A DNA stretch of 64,000 nucleotides from Cladorhizidae sp. MBARI D1340-BT2 (Eukaryota > Porifera > Demospongiae > Poecilosclerida > Cladorhizidae). The position numbers were made by a program, and so were the translations under genes. The stretch spans positions 31,703,238 to 31,767,237 of the forward strand of contig JAQNBH010000002.1 in the NCBI GenBank assembly GCA_028752905.1. Reading direction: 5' to 3'. Positions within the stretch are counted from its first letter, which is position 1. The number at the start of each line of letters is the position of its first letter. Below, in pieces: positions 10,019 to 22,500 of the stretch. Under the pieces are notes generated by a model. That model had not been told where the DNA came from. It was given only the letters and a program-made list of their open reading frames with translations, and did not search any database.

Positions 10019-10037
10019 ACCCACCCATCATAATTAA
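10019..10037. repeat. Left remnant of the 24-bp minisatellite, ending in target TTAA
   Basis: CCACCCATCATAATTAA matches a unit of the array at 11037-12565 up to its TTAA. The rest of the array resumes on the other side of the inserted element at 11033, showing the insertion point within a unit. Confidence 0.8.
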
Positions 10038-11032
10038 CCGATTATACGCGGTATTAATTAATTCAATTGTACCGCGTGACGCGGAACCTTTTTCATGTGA
10101 CCTTAGGGTGTGGCGAGTACCAAACAAAACGTGCTAGATCTTTGTCTTGAGGGCTTTTCAGCCTTAGCGGTATATTGCCTGAAGAGAAAGCGTGTCCTTG
10201 GCTACCTGATTACAAAAGAAGTTAGTCTTGCCAGCTTTTGTGCCCGCTGTGGATAACAAATTTCGAGGACCAAAGAGTATAATCGAGCGTTCAGCTAAAG
10301 ATCGGAGTTCTTTGATTCTTCAGAAACTTTCGATGGCGTGTCCAGTTACACTTGCCCGATGCCTTGGAAGCTCCTGGACAGAAGATGACCCCACGCGCTA
10401 GCAATTGACAAAGAAAGGTAAGCTATAAATAATTTTAATATTTGGAACGCGTAGCTGCTAGCTTAGCTAAGTTGAACTCTAGGTATGATACTGAATATTG
10501 TACGTGCATCCATAGGTTCTTTGCCTGTCAAGTCCCAATACAATGTCCTGCTAACCTACCATCACCCCCATGGGTGGGCATGAAAAGGAGAGAGCATTTA
10601 TTTTTCATTATATTATTCAACATTTGTTCACTAAAATTTCCTTACCTTCCTGCAGGCCTTCAAATTCCTCATCACTTCCATCTGCAAATGGCTCATCCAA
10701 GTCCCCATCTCCATCCAATGCCTTGAGGACCTCCTCCAAAGACAAACATTCTCTTTTTGCCATTATAGTTATCCTATTTTTAATATGTATAAGTCATAAT
10801 TGTTTTCAAGTTTTCTAAAAAAATGTTATAGTAAGTCCTATATAATAAAGGCACTATCATGAACTTACAGTGTTATAGAGCAGTATCGCAGCAATGGATC
10901 CTTCGTAAAGAGTAAGACAGCTAGCCGATCGCGCGAATAAAAAGGCTGCTTGGTATGACGCCAATTGGCGTCTACCGCCGTTCAGAGCACGCACGGGCGT
11001 GACGCCAATTGGCGTCTATCGCCGTTAATCGG
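10038..11032 (-). mobile_element. piggyBac-like DNA transposon, internally deleted (995 bp)
   Basis: Flanked on both sides by TTAA (10034-10037 and 11033-11036), the target of piggyBac-type transposases, with termini CCGATTA...TAATCGG. The transposase-proximal (right) end has two copies of the 16-bp perfect palindrome GACGCCAATTGGCGTC (about 10960-10975 and 11001-11016), a plausible subterminal binding array. A transposase first exon is kept (10646-10763, minus strand) but the catalytic part is absent, so this is a non-autonomous deletion derivative. The flanking sequence on both sides is a single interrupted 24-bp minisatellite unit. A diverged relative lies at 1820-2350. Confidence 0.72.
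10646..10763 (-). pseudogene. piggyBac-like transposase, N-terminal exon fragment
   Basis: Begins with ATG at 10763 (minus strand) and reads MAKRECLSLEEVLKALDGDG, then an acidic tract (FADGSDEEFEGLQE), and ends at a clean GAAG|GTAAGG donor at 10644-10646. A short basic start, a helix of the L-S-x-E-E-V/A type and an Asp/Glu-rich stretch is the usual look of piggyBac and PGBD transposase N-termini. The DDD catalytic domain is not found in the remaining 600 bp to the element's other end. I call it a remnant; the family name rests on the N-terminal style plus the TTAA target sites, not on catalytic motifs. Confidence 0.55.
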
Positions 11033-11036
11033 TTAA

Positions 11037-12565
11037 GAATGGGTCATCCACAATAAATAAGAATGGGTCACCCACCATAAATAAGAATGGGTCACCCACC
11101 ATAAATAAGAATGGGTCACCCACCATAAATAAGAATGGGTCATCCACAATAAATAAGAATGGGTCACCCACCATAAATAAGAATGGGTCACCCACCATAA
11201 ATAAGAATGGGTCACCCAACATAAATAAGAATGGGTCACCCACCATAAATAAGAATGGGTCACCCACCATAAATAAGAATGGGCCACCCACCATAATTAA
11301 GAATGGGTCACCCACAATAATTAAGAATGGGTCACCCACCATAATTAAGAATGGGTCACCCACCATAAATAAGAATGGGTCACCCACCATAAATAAGAAT
11401 GGGTCATCCATGACCCACCATATGTAAATAAGAATGGGTCACCCACCATAAATAAGAATGGGTCACCCACCATAAATAAGAATGGGTCACCCACCATAAA
11501 TAAGAATGGGTCACCCACCATAAATAAGAATGGGTCATCCACAATAAATAAGAATGGGTCACCCACCATAAATAAGAATGGGTCACCCACCATAAATAAG
11601 AATGGGTCACCCACCATAAATAAGAATGGGCCACCCACCATAATTAAGAATGGGTCACCCACAATAATTAAGAATGGGTCACCCACCATAATTAAGAATG
11701 GGTCACCCACAATAAATAAGAATGGGTCACCACCATAAATAAGAATGGGTCACCCACCATAAATAAGAATGGGTCATCCACAATAAATAAGAATGGGTCA
11801 CCCACCATAAATAAGAATGGGTCACCCACCATAAATAAGAATGGGTCACCCACCATAAATAAGAATGGGTCACCCAACATAAATAAGAATGGGTCACCCA
11901 ACATAAATAAGAATGGGTCACCCAACATAAATAAGAATGGGTCACCCACCATAAATAAGAAAGGGATACCCATCATAAATAAGAATGGGTCACCCACCAT
12001 AAATAAGAATGGGTCATCCACAATAAATAAGAATGGGTCACCCACCATATGTAAATAAGAATGGGTCACCCACAATAAATAAGAATGGGTCATCCACAAT
12101 AAATAAGAATGGGTCACCCGTCATAAATAAGAATGGGTCAGCCACCATAAATAAGAATGGGTCACCCACCATAAATAAGAATGGATCACTCGTCATAAAT
12201 AAGAATGGGCCACCCACCATAAATAAGAATGGGTCACCCGTCATAAATAAGAATTGGTCAGCCACCATAAATAAGAATGGGCCACCCACCATAAATAAGA
12301 ATAGATCACTCGTCATAAATAAGAATGGGCCACCCACAATCATTAAGAATGGGTCACCCACCATAAATAAGAATGGGTCACCCAACATAAATAAGAATGG
12401 GTCACCCAACATAAATAAGAATGGGTCACCCACCATAAATAAGAATGGGATACCCATCATAGAGTCACCCACCATAATTAAGAATGGATCACCCATCATA
12501 TCTAAGAATGGGCCACCCACAATAATTAAGAATGGGTCACCAACCATAAATAAGAATAAGATGGG
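11037..12565. repeat. 24-bp minisatellite, about 63 units
   Basis: Unit built on AAGAATGGGTCACCCACC plus ATAAAT. Common variants are CATCCACAA, CCCAACAT, GGCCACC, CCCGTCAT and ATAATTAAG. The variants recur in the same order: the triplet of TTAAG-bearing units with a GGCCACC neighbour at 11281-11350 recurs at about 11628-11700, and CATATGTAAATAAG recurs near 11419 and 12047. Amplification in blocks of about 350-630 bp therefore followed amplification of single units. No stop occurs in several frames because 24 is a multiple of three; the DPFLFMVG and INKNGSPT frames have no gene context. Confidence 0.95.
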
Positions 12566-12878
12566 TGCCCGGGATGCCAACGAATTATTCACGAGATGTT
12601 TTAAAATGTGCATAACTTAGTTCTTTGTCCTCAGGAAACTCCGATGATATACACTCCACGATTGGCTTGCCAGATGAAATTCCCTATCCTACAGTATTAC
12701 ATATCATTTTCTCCACTCCATATAGTGAGTGGATCATATTTCTTTCTAAGGCATATGTCAAGCATCCAAATATAAGCTTCTGTGCCAGTCAACGTCGGGG
12801 AGGGGTGAGGGGGAATATTATATTAAATCGAAGAATTTGTACTACATGCCCATTCTCCATCTGCACATGCCTAGTAAA
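12566..12878. other. Gene-free stretch with one exon-like segment
   Basis: A TTTGTCCTCAG acceptor-like site near 12625-12636 is followed by an open segment (NSDDIHSTIGLPDEIPYPT). I do not recognise it and see no matching donor with a partner exon, so it is only noted. Confidence 0.25.
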
Positions 12879-13096
12879 CAGCAGGGTTTCATTTAGGGGG
12901 GGGGGGGGCAGGGCGGCTGCCCCCCTTGGAACCTTTTTGCCCCCCCCCTGGATTGGATTGGAAAGTGTATTAATTATTAAAATTCATTAGAAACTTTGTC
13001 ACATCTTTAACCATCATGCCCCCCCCCCCCCCCCCTTAAAATCCAGATTCTTCCAGTTGCCCCTCCTTGGACAATTTTCTAAATGAAACCCTGAAA
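12879..13096. mobile_element. hAT-like MITE, copy 1
   Basis: Inverted ends CAGGGTTTCATTTAG (12882) and CTAAATGAAACCCTG (to 13093). The interior is poly-G, poly-C and GCCCCCCTTGGA motifs shared with 38398-38578. Flanking octamers CTAGTAAA (12871-12878) and CTAGTCTA (13097-13104) match at six of eight positions, as expected for an old 8-bp target duplication. No coding capacity. Confidence 0.7.
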
Positions 13097-14329
13097 CTAG
13101 TCTATTAGTTTAAAATAGTTAGTTAACATAGGCACTCCTGGTGGATGGATATCTTTGCCCTGAGGTTTGTTGTATTTTGTTGTAGACATAGAGTGAGGGG
13201 GGAGGAGGAATTATCAAATTAAAGAATGTGCCCATTTTTGTTTCCTTCCTAAGGTGACTCTCAGTGTTGGCAATAGCTTTGTGTAGCAGACAAACATACA
13301 AACATACTCCTGCCTTGTCAGCAATACTACAAATTGAAAAAGCAGTGTGGGTGGCCTTGGCAATAATAGCCAGCTGGGTATGTTTACTAAAGGGTTTCTC
13401 CCTGTAGTGGAAGAAGCACTGCACTAATCAGTTGCAGGTATGGCATTCCACCTGCTGTCCCCGCTGGTTGCTTGCACACTCCCTTCAAAAGTTCCTATGA
13501 TGAGGGAGGGTGACTCCTCCTGCTATGTATCCACACTGCTTTCTTAAAGAAATGCTATATACATCCACCTTCTGTATTGCATGCTCGTCTATTGTCAGGT
13601 GCAACATATCATGTTAAAAATTGACGGGCAATTCATTTAGGCACAAATCACATTCTACTTGAGGGGCTACACACAGATTAATTCATCACACAGATTAATT
13701 CATCTGGTGCACTTCCGTGAACAATACTCATTTTCTCTTTTATATTTGCTAAGGTCCTCATACCAATGTGACATTGTCTACTGTTACCAAGACTAGAAAT
13801 GTTAAACTGGATATATCTCCCACAGTCAAAGGCACCTCTACCCTTCTCTGGGTAAAAATATTTCAGTGCTACCATTAACCACACCCACAATCATTAATTA
13901 GGAGCCTAGTGCGAGATAAAGACCGTCTTTCAGTCTTACCGATTCTCACCTTTTTTCCTAGGAGGCGTAGTTTCGCCCCACAGGAGTCACACATAGCGGA
14001 ATCGAGCTCTTCTCGTTCCCAACACTCTTCTTTCATTAGATCTCGGTTCTAAAAAGAAACGCTGACGCCAAGACAACTCCAAGAGATGCCAGCACGTCAC
14101 GTCCGGTCACATGCGAAGTTTCGCTCTAATAGCACCCGAACAAAGAACTCCGTAATTTGAAAGTATTGCAACGCCTGATACCATATCCGAGAGCATGCCA
14201 CACATGCGCTATACACATGCGCTATGTAGAAAGTCTTGCACGCGCGAACCATGGTCGACACTTTACCCGATGCAGTAATACTTGCCTCTCCATCAATTTA
14301 TTTGTAACTGGTTCATCACCACCATGAGC
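13097..14329. other. Gene-free stretch
   Basis: No recognised gene. An open minus-strand segment at 13678-13890 and two short direct repeats (CACAGATTAATTCATC near 13672-13703; ACATGCGCTAT near 14203-14226) are visible, none with interpretable context. Confidence 0.35.
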
Positions 14330-14390
14330 AGGCCAAGATTCGAATCCAGGATGATCGCTCTATCAACCAAAGAGCTCACCAACCTTCTCC
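14330..14390 (-). repeat. tRNA-like relic, probably SINE head
   Basis: In reverse complement: AGCTCTTTGGTTGATAGAGC (A-box-like), a spacer of about 12 bases, then GGATTCGAATCT (B-box-like). Both internal Pol III promoter elements are recognisable, but the spacing is about 20 bases shorter than in a functional tRNA and no anticodon arm can be formed. This points to a decayed tRNA-derived SINE or tRNA pseudogene. SINE boundaries were not found. Confidence 0.45.
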
Positions 14391-14834
14391 AGTGAGGGAA
14401 TTACTTTATGTGGTATTTAGAGTAGCTATTTCAGCTGCATTTCTATAATACGTGAATGTACACGTCACTTATTCTCCAACTATGCATCCTTATTTAGACC
14501 CTTGCGAAACCTATTAACCAAAGTGACTGTGTTTCCATTAAACACAGTCTTGCTAGCCAAATCCCCAAGTACTTGCACATGTGGCAAAGGAGATCCTTGA
14601 CAAATGTCCGAGAAGGCTTTGTTCCTGTTGAGTCAGCATTTTTAGGACAGGTTTTATTCGAATGACTTGCTAATGAGAATGGACACAGGTCTGGTGTTGC
14701 CAATCCTTTCCCATCAGCAAATGGTCTAGGAACACTAAGTATAAATTTGTGGAACTGGAATGTAATTAAATAAATCTGGCTTAAAGAAAAGGAAGACACC
14801 GATGTAGGTGTGGGCTAGGTCGAGTAGAGGAGGT
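14391..14834. other. Gene-free stretch
   Basis: Minus-strand frame 14494-14799 is open (contains LASHSNKTCPKNADSTGTKP) and is compositionally more protein-like than its surroundings. I do not recognise it and see no splice partner. Confidence 0.25.
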
Positions 14835-16065
14835 GTGTCAAAAACCTTTCTGCATGTTCTGAGGAAGGGGAGACTAGTGTGGGAGTGTTTGTAGTCATGA
14901 GAGAAGAAGCTTTCTGCATGTTCTGAGGTAGGGGAGACTAGTGTGGGAGTGTTTGTAGTCATGAGAGAAGAAGCTTTCTGCATGTTCTGAGGAAGGGGAG
15001 ACTAGTGTGGGAGTGTTTGTAGTCCTGAGAGAAGAAGCTTTCTGCATGTTCTGAGGAAGGGGAGACTACTGTGGAAGTGTTTGTAGTCCTGAGAGAAGAA
15101 GCTTTCTGCATGTTCTGAGGAAGGGGAGACTAGTGTGGGAGTGTTTGTAGTCCTGAGAGAAGAAGCTTTCTGCATGTTCTGAGGAAGGGGAGACTAGTGT
15201 GGGAGTGTTTGTAGTCCTGAGAGAAGAAGCTTTCTGCATGTTCTGAGGAAGGGGAGACTAGTGTGGGAGTGTTTGTAGTCCTGAGAGAAGAAGCTTTCTG
15301 CATGTTCTGAGGAAGGGGAGACTACTGTGGAAGTGTTTGTAGTCCTGAGAGAAGAAGCTTTCTGCATGTTCTGAGGAAGGGGAGACTAGTGAGGGAGTGT
15401 TTGTAGTCCTGAGAGAAGACGCTTTCAGCATGTTCTGAGGAAGGGGAGACCTAGTGGGTGAGTGTTTGTAGTCCTGAGAGAAGAAGCTTTCTGCATGTTC
15501 TCAGGAAGGGGAGAGTGTTTGTAGTCCTGAGAGAAGAAGCTCTCTGCATGTTCTGAGGAAGGGGAGACTAGTGTGGGAGTGTTTGTAGTCCTGAGAGAAG
15601 AAGCTTTCTGCATGTTCTGAGGTAGGGGAGACTACTGTGGAAGTGTTTGTAGTCCTGAGAGAAGAAGCTTTCTGCATGTTCTGAGGAAGGGGAGACTAGT
15701 GTGGGAGTGTTTGTAGTCCTGAGAGAAGAAGCTTTCTGCATGTTCTGAGGTAGGGGAGACTACTGTGGAAGTGTTTGTAGTCCTGAGAGAAGAAGCTTTC
15801 TGCATGTTCTGAGGAAGGGGAGACTACTGTGGAAGTGTTTGTAGTCCTGAGAGAAGAAGCTTTCTGCATGTTCTGAGGAAGGGGAGACTAGTGAGGGAGT
15901 GTTTGTAGTCCTGAGAGAAGAAGCTTTCTGCATGTTCTGAGGAAGGGGAGACTAGTGTGGGAGTGTTTGTAGTCCTGAGAGAAGAAGCTTTCTGCATGTT
16001 CTGAGGAAGAGGAGACTAGTGAAGGAGTGTTTGTAGTCCTGAGAGAAGAAGCTTTCTGCATGTTC
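14835..16065. repeat. 64-bp minisatellite, about 19 units
   Basis: Unit spans GTTTGTAGTCCTGAGAGAAG, AAGCTTTCTGCATGTTCTGA and GGAAGGGGAGACTAGTGTGG. Early units have GTCATGAG, later ones GTCCTGAG. ACTACTGTGGAAG variants recur every few units (about 15066, 15321, 15630, 15750, 15823), and one unit near 15500 is truncated. The period is not a multiple of three, so coding is excluded for the array as a whole. Confidence 0.95.
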
Positions 16066-16516
16066 TGGTTTGGCTGTGAAGCTGACCTCCCCTCCATACC
16101 AAGTGGGAGAATGTAAATTCTGAATCTTCAGCTTCTACTCCACTTGAAATGATGAGGACCGCGTTGTGCTTATCCTGCTGCCTGCATGGACGACAAGTAC
16201 ACAATGACAGAGGCGGCCCCGGCAGTTTGAAAGCGGCTGTTCCAGGAAGTGGGTGTGATCTGGGTGTGGCTTTAATTTAATTATTGCACACACAATTGCT
16301 GGCATAATATTACACTGCAGAACGAACTTATGAAAACTCCCGTCTATGTCTCCTTACCTGTACAAAATAATTGGCTGCTTCATATTATTTCCTCGATCAC
16401 GTCCGCATTCTGAGCTTACACAGAGTTGTGCTTACTATGCAAGGTTGCGTTCTATTCTCTGTCTAGCATGTACTTTTGAGGGCATGTTCTCATTGGTTGC
16501 CTAGCAGCACCTTCTA
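16066..16516. other. Unique spacer between two arrays
   Basis: No recognised gene; about 450 bp of ordinary-looking sequence separating the 64-bp and 21-bp arrays. Confidence 0.4.
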
Positions 16517-19500
16517 TTCTAGTGTGCACTCCTACTATTCTAGTGTCCTACTATTCTAGTGTGCACTCCCACTATTCTAGTGTCCCTACTATTGTAGTGT
16601 GCACTCCCACTATTCTAGTGTGCACTCCTACTATTCTAGTGTGCACTCCTACTATTCTAGTGTGCACTCCTACTATTCTAGTGTGCACTCCTACTATTCT
16701 AGTGTGCACTCCTACTATTCTAGTGTGCACTCCTACTATTCTAGTGTGCACTCCTACTATTCTAGTGTGCACTCCTACTATTCTAGTGTGCACTCCTACT
16801 ATTCTAGTGTGCACTCCTACTATTCTAGTGTGCACTCCTACTATTCTAGTGTGCACTCCTACTATTCTAGTGTGCACTCCTACTATTCTAGTGTGCACTC
16901 CTACTATTCAGTGTGCACTCCTACTATTCTAGTGTGCACTCCCCACTATTCTAGTGTGCACTCCTACTATTCTAGTGTGCACTCCCACTATTCTAGTGTG
17001 CACTCCTACTATTCCTAGTGTGCACTCCACTATTCTAGTGTGCACTCCTCACTATTCTAGTGTGCACTCCTACTATTCTAGTGTGCACTCCTACTATTCT
17101 AGTGTGCACTCCCTACTATTCTAGTGTGCACTCCTACTATTCTAGTGTGCACTCCTACTATTCTAGTGTGCACTCCTACTATTCTAGTGTGCACTCCTAC
17201 TATTCTAGTGTGCACTCCTACTATTCTAGTGTGCACTCCTACTATTCCTAGTGTGCACTCCCTACTATTCTAGTGTGCACTCCTACTATTCTAGTGTGCA
17301 CTCCTACTATTCTAGTGTGCACTCCTACTATTCTAGTGTGCACTCCACTATTCTAGTGTGCACTCCTACTATTCTAGTGTGCACTCCTACTATTCTAGTG
17401 TGCACTCCTACTATTCTAGTGTGCACTCCTACTATTCTAGTGTGCACTCCCTACTATTTCTAGTGTGCACTCCTACTATTCTAGTGTGCACTCCTACTAT
17501 TCTAGTGTGCACTCCTACTATTCTAGTGTGCACTCCTACTATTCTAGTGTGCACTCCTACTATTCTAGTGTGCACTCCTACTATTCTAGTGTGCACTCCT
17601 ACTATTCTAGTGTGCACTCCTACTATTCTAGTGTGCACTCCTACTATTCTAGTGTGCACTCCTACTATTCTAGTGTGCACTCCTACTATTCTAGTGTGCA
17701 CTCCTACTATTCTAGTGTGCACTCCTACTATTCTAGTGTGCACTCCTACTATTCTAGTGTGCACTCCTACTATTCTAGTGTGCACTCCTACTATTCTAGT
17801 GTGCACTCCTACTATTCTAGTGTGCACTCCCTACTATTCTAGTGTGCACTCCTACTATTCTAGTGTGCACTCCTACTATTCTAGTGTGCACTCCTACTAT
17901 TCTAGTGTGCACTCCTACTATTCTAGTGTGCACTCCTACTATTCTAGTGTGCACTCCTACTATTCTAGTGTGCACTCCTACTATTCTAGTGTGCACTCCT
18001 ACTATTCTAGTGTGCACTCCTACTATTCTAGTGTGCACTCCTACTATTCTAGTGTGCACTCCCTACTATTCTAGTGTGCACTCCTACTATTCTAGTGTGC
18101 ACTCCTACTATTCTAGTGTGCACTCCTACTATTCTAGTGTGCACTCCTACTATTCTAGTGTGCACTCCTACTATTCTAGTGTGCACTCCTACTATTCTAG
18201 TGTGCACTCCTACTATTCTAGTGTGCACTCCTACTATTCTAGTGTGCACTCCTACTATTCTAGTGTGCACTCCTACTATTCTAGTGTGCACTCCTACTAT
18301 TCTAGTGTGCACTCCTACTATTCTAGTGTGCACTCCTACTATTCTAGTGTGCACTCCTACTATTCTAGTGTGCACTCCTACTATTCTAGTGTGCACTCCT
18401 ACTATTCTAGTGTGCACTCCTACTATTCTAGTGTGCACTCCTACTATTCTAGTGTGCACTCCTACTATTCTAGTGTGCACTCCTACTATTCTAGTGTGCA
18501 CTCCTACTATTCTAGTGTGCACTCCTACTATTCTAGTGTGCACTCCTACTATTCTAGTGTGCACTCCCTACTATTCTAGTGTGCACTCCTACTATTCTAG
18601 TGTGCACTCCTACTATTCTAGTGTGCACTCCTACTATTCTAGTGTGCACTCCTACTATTCTAGTGTGCACTCCTACTATTCTAGTGTGCACTCCTACTAT
18701 TCTAGTGTGCACTCCTACTATTCTAGTGTGCACTCCTACTATTCTAGTGTGCACTCCTACTATTCTAGTGTGCACTCCTACTATTCTAGTGTGCACTCCT
18801 ACTATTCTAGTGTGCACTCCTACTATTCTAGTGTGCACTCCTACTATTCTAGTGTGCACTCCTACTATTCTAGTGTGCACTCCTACTATTCTAGTGTGCA
18901 CTCCTACTATTCTAGTGTGCACTCCTACTATTCTAGTGTGCACTCCTACTATTCTAGTGTGCACTCCTACTATTCTAGTGTGCACTCCTACTATTCTAGT
19001 GTGCACTCCTACTATTCTAGTGTGCACTCCTACTATTCTAGTGTGCACTCCTACTATTCTAGTGTGCACTCCTACTATTCTAGTGTGCACTCCTACTATT
19101 CTAGTGTGCACTCCTACTATTCTAGTGTGCACTCCTACTATTCTAGTGTGCACTCCTACTATTCTAGTGTGCACTCCTACTATTCTAGTGTGCACTCCTA
19201 CTATTCTAGTGTGCACTCCTACTATTCTAGTGTGCACTCCTACTATTCTAGTGTGCACTCCTACTATTCTAGTGTGCACTCCTACTATTCTAGTGTGCAC
19301 TCCTACTATTCTAGTGTGCACTCCTACTATTCTAGTGTGCACTCCTACTATTCTAGTGTGCACTCCTACTATTCTAGTGTGCACTCCTACTATTCTAGTG
19401 TGCACTCCTACTATTCTAGTGTGCACTCCTACTATTCTAGTGTGCACTCCTACTATTCTAGTGTGCACTCCTACTATTCTAGTGTGCACTCCTACTATTC

Positions 19501-22500
19501 TAGTGTGCACTCCTACTATTCTAGTGTGCACTCCTACTATTCTAGTGTGCACTCCTACTATTCTAGTGTGCACTCCTACTATTCTAGTGTGCACTCCTAC
19601 TATTCTAGTGTGCACTCCTACTATTCTAGTGTGCACTCCTACTATTCTAGTGTGCACTCCTACTATTCTAGTGTGCACTCCTACTATTCTAGTGTGCACT
19701 CCTACTATTCTAGTGTGCACTCCTACTATTCTAGTGTGCACTCCTACTATTCTAGTGTGCACTCCTACTATTCTAGTGTGCACTCCTACTATTCTAGTGT
19801 GCACTCCTACTATTCTAGTGTGCACTCCTACTATTCTAGTGTGCACTCCTACTATTCTAGTGTGCACTCCTACTATTCTAGTGTGCACTCCTACTATTCT
19901 AGTGTGCACTCCTACTATTCTAGTGTGCACTCCTACTATTCTAGTGTGCACTCCTACTATTCTAGTGTGCACTCCTACTATTCTAGTGTGCACTCCTACT
20001 ATTCTAGTGTGCACTCCTACTATTCTAGTGTGCACTCCTACTATTCTAGTGTGCACTCCCTACTATTCTAGTGTGCACTCCTACTATTCTAGTGTGCACT
20101 CCTACTATTCTAGTGTGCACTCCTACTATTCTAGTGTGCACTCCTACTATTCTAGTGTGCACTCCTACTATTCTAGTGTGCACTCCCTACTATTCTAGTG
20201 TGCACTCCTACTATTCTAGTGTGCACTCCTACTATTCTAGTGTGCACTCCTACTATTCTAGTGTGCACTCCTACTATTCTAGTGTGCACTCCTACTATTC
20301 TAGTGTGCACTCCTACTATTCTAGTGTGCACTCCTACTATTCTAGTGTGCACTCCCTACTATTCTAGTGTGCCACTCCTACTATTCTAGTGTGCACTCCT
20401 ACTATTCTAGTGTGCACTCCTACTATTCTAGTGTGCACTCCTACTATTCTAGTGTGCACTCCTACTATTCTAGTGTGCACTCCTACTATTCTAGTGTGCA
20501 CTCCTACTATTCTAGTGTGCACTCCTACTATTCTAGTGTGCACTCCTACTATTCTAGTGTGCACTCCTACTATTCTAGTGTGCACTCCTACTATTCTAGT
20601 GTGCACTCCTACTATTCTAGTGTGCACTCCTACTATTCTAGTGTGCACTCCTACTATTCTAGTGTGCACTCCTACTATTCTAGTGTGCACTCCTACTATT
20701 CTAGTGTGCATCCTACTATTCTAGTGTGCACTCCTACTATTCTAGTGTGCACTCCTACTATTCTAGTGTGCACTCCTACTATTCTAGTGTGCACTCCTAC
20801 TATTCTAGTGTGCACTCCTACTATTCTAGTGTGCACTCCTACTATTCTAGTGTGCACTCCTACTATTCTAGTGTGCACTCCTACTATTCTAGTGTGCACT
20901 CCTACTATTCTAGTGTGCACTCCTACTATTCTAGTGTGCACTCCTACTATTCTAGTGTGCACTCCTACTATTCTAGTGTGCACTCCTACTATTCTAGTGT
21001 GCACTCCTACTATTCTAGTGTGCACTCCTACTATTCTAGTGTGCACTCCTACTATTCTAGTGTGCACTCCTACTATTCTAGTGTGCACTCCTACTATTCT
21101 AGTGTGCACTCCTACTATTCTAGTGTGCACTCCTACTATTCTAGTGTGCACTCCTACTATTCTAGTGTGCACTCCTACTATTCTAGTGTGCACTCCTACT
21201 ATTCTAGTGTGCACTCCTACTATTCTAGTGTGCACTCCTACTATTCTAGTGTGCACTCCTACTATTCTAGTGTGCACTCCTACTATTCTAGTGTGCACTC
21301 CTACTATTCTAGTGTGCACTCCTACTATTCTAGTGTGCACTCCTACTATTCTAGTGTGCACTCCTACTATTCTAGTGTGCACTCCTACTATTCTAGTGTG
21401 CACTCCTACTATTCTAGTGTGCACTCCTACTATTCTAGTGTGCACTCCTACTATTCTAGTGTGCACTCCTACTATTCTAGTGTGCACTCCTACTATTCTA
21501 GTGTGCACTCCTACTATTCTAGTGTGCACTCCTACTATTCTAGTGTGCACTCCTACTATTCTAGTGTGCACTCCTACTATTCTAGTGTGCACTCCTACTA
21601 TTCTAGTGTGCACTCCTACTATTCTAGTGTGCACTCCTACTATTCTAGTGTGCACTCCTACTATTCTAGTGTGCACTCCTACTATTCTAGTGTGCACTCC
21701 TACTATTCTAGTGTGCACTCCTACTATTCTAGTGTGCACTCCTACTATTCTAGTGTGCACTCCTACTATTCTAGTGTGCACTCCTACTATTCTAGTGTGC
21801 ACTCCTACTATTCTAGTGTGCACTCCTACTATTCTAGTGTGCACTCCTACTATTCTAGTGTGCACTCCTACTATTCTAGTGTGCACTCCTACTATTCTAG
21901 TGTGCACTCCTACTATTCTAGTGTGCACTCCTACTATTCTAGTGTGCACTCCTACTATTCTAGTGTGCACTCCTACTATTCTAGTGTGCACTCCTACTAT
22001 TCTAGTGTGCACTCCTACTATTCTAGTGTGCACTCCTACTATTCTAGTGTGCACTCCTACTATTCTAGTGTGCACTCCTACTATTCTAGTGTGCACTCCT
22101 ACTATTCTAGTGTGCACTCCTACTATTCTAGTGTGCACTCCTACTATTCTAGTGTGCACTCCTACTATTCTAGTGTGCACTCCTACTATTCTAGTGTGCA
22201 CTCCTACTATTCTAGTGTGCACTCCTACTATTCTAGTGTGCACTCCTACTATTCTAGTGTGCACTCCTACTATTCTAGTGTGCACTCCTACTATTCTAGT
22301 GTGCACTCCTACTATTCTAGTGTGCACTCCTACTATTCTAGTGTGCACTCCTACTATTCTAGTGTGCACTCCTACTATTCTAGTGTGCACTCCTACTATT
22401 CTAGTGTGCACTCCTACTATTCTAGTGTGCACTCCTACTATTCTAGTGTGCACTCCTACTATTCTAGTGTGCACTCCTACTATTCTAGTGTGCACTCCTA

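Noticed and set aside
11025..12620. DPFLFMVG / INKNGSPT repeat proteins
   Set aside because: By-product of the 24-bp minisatellite; frames break at every indel and both strands are open alike.
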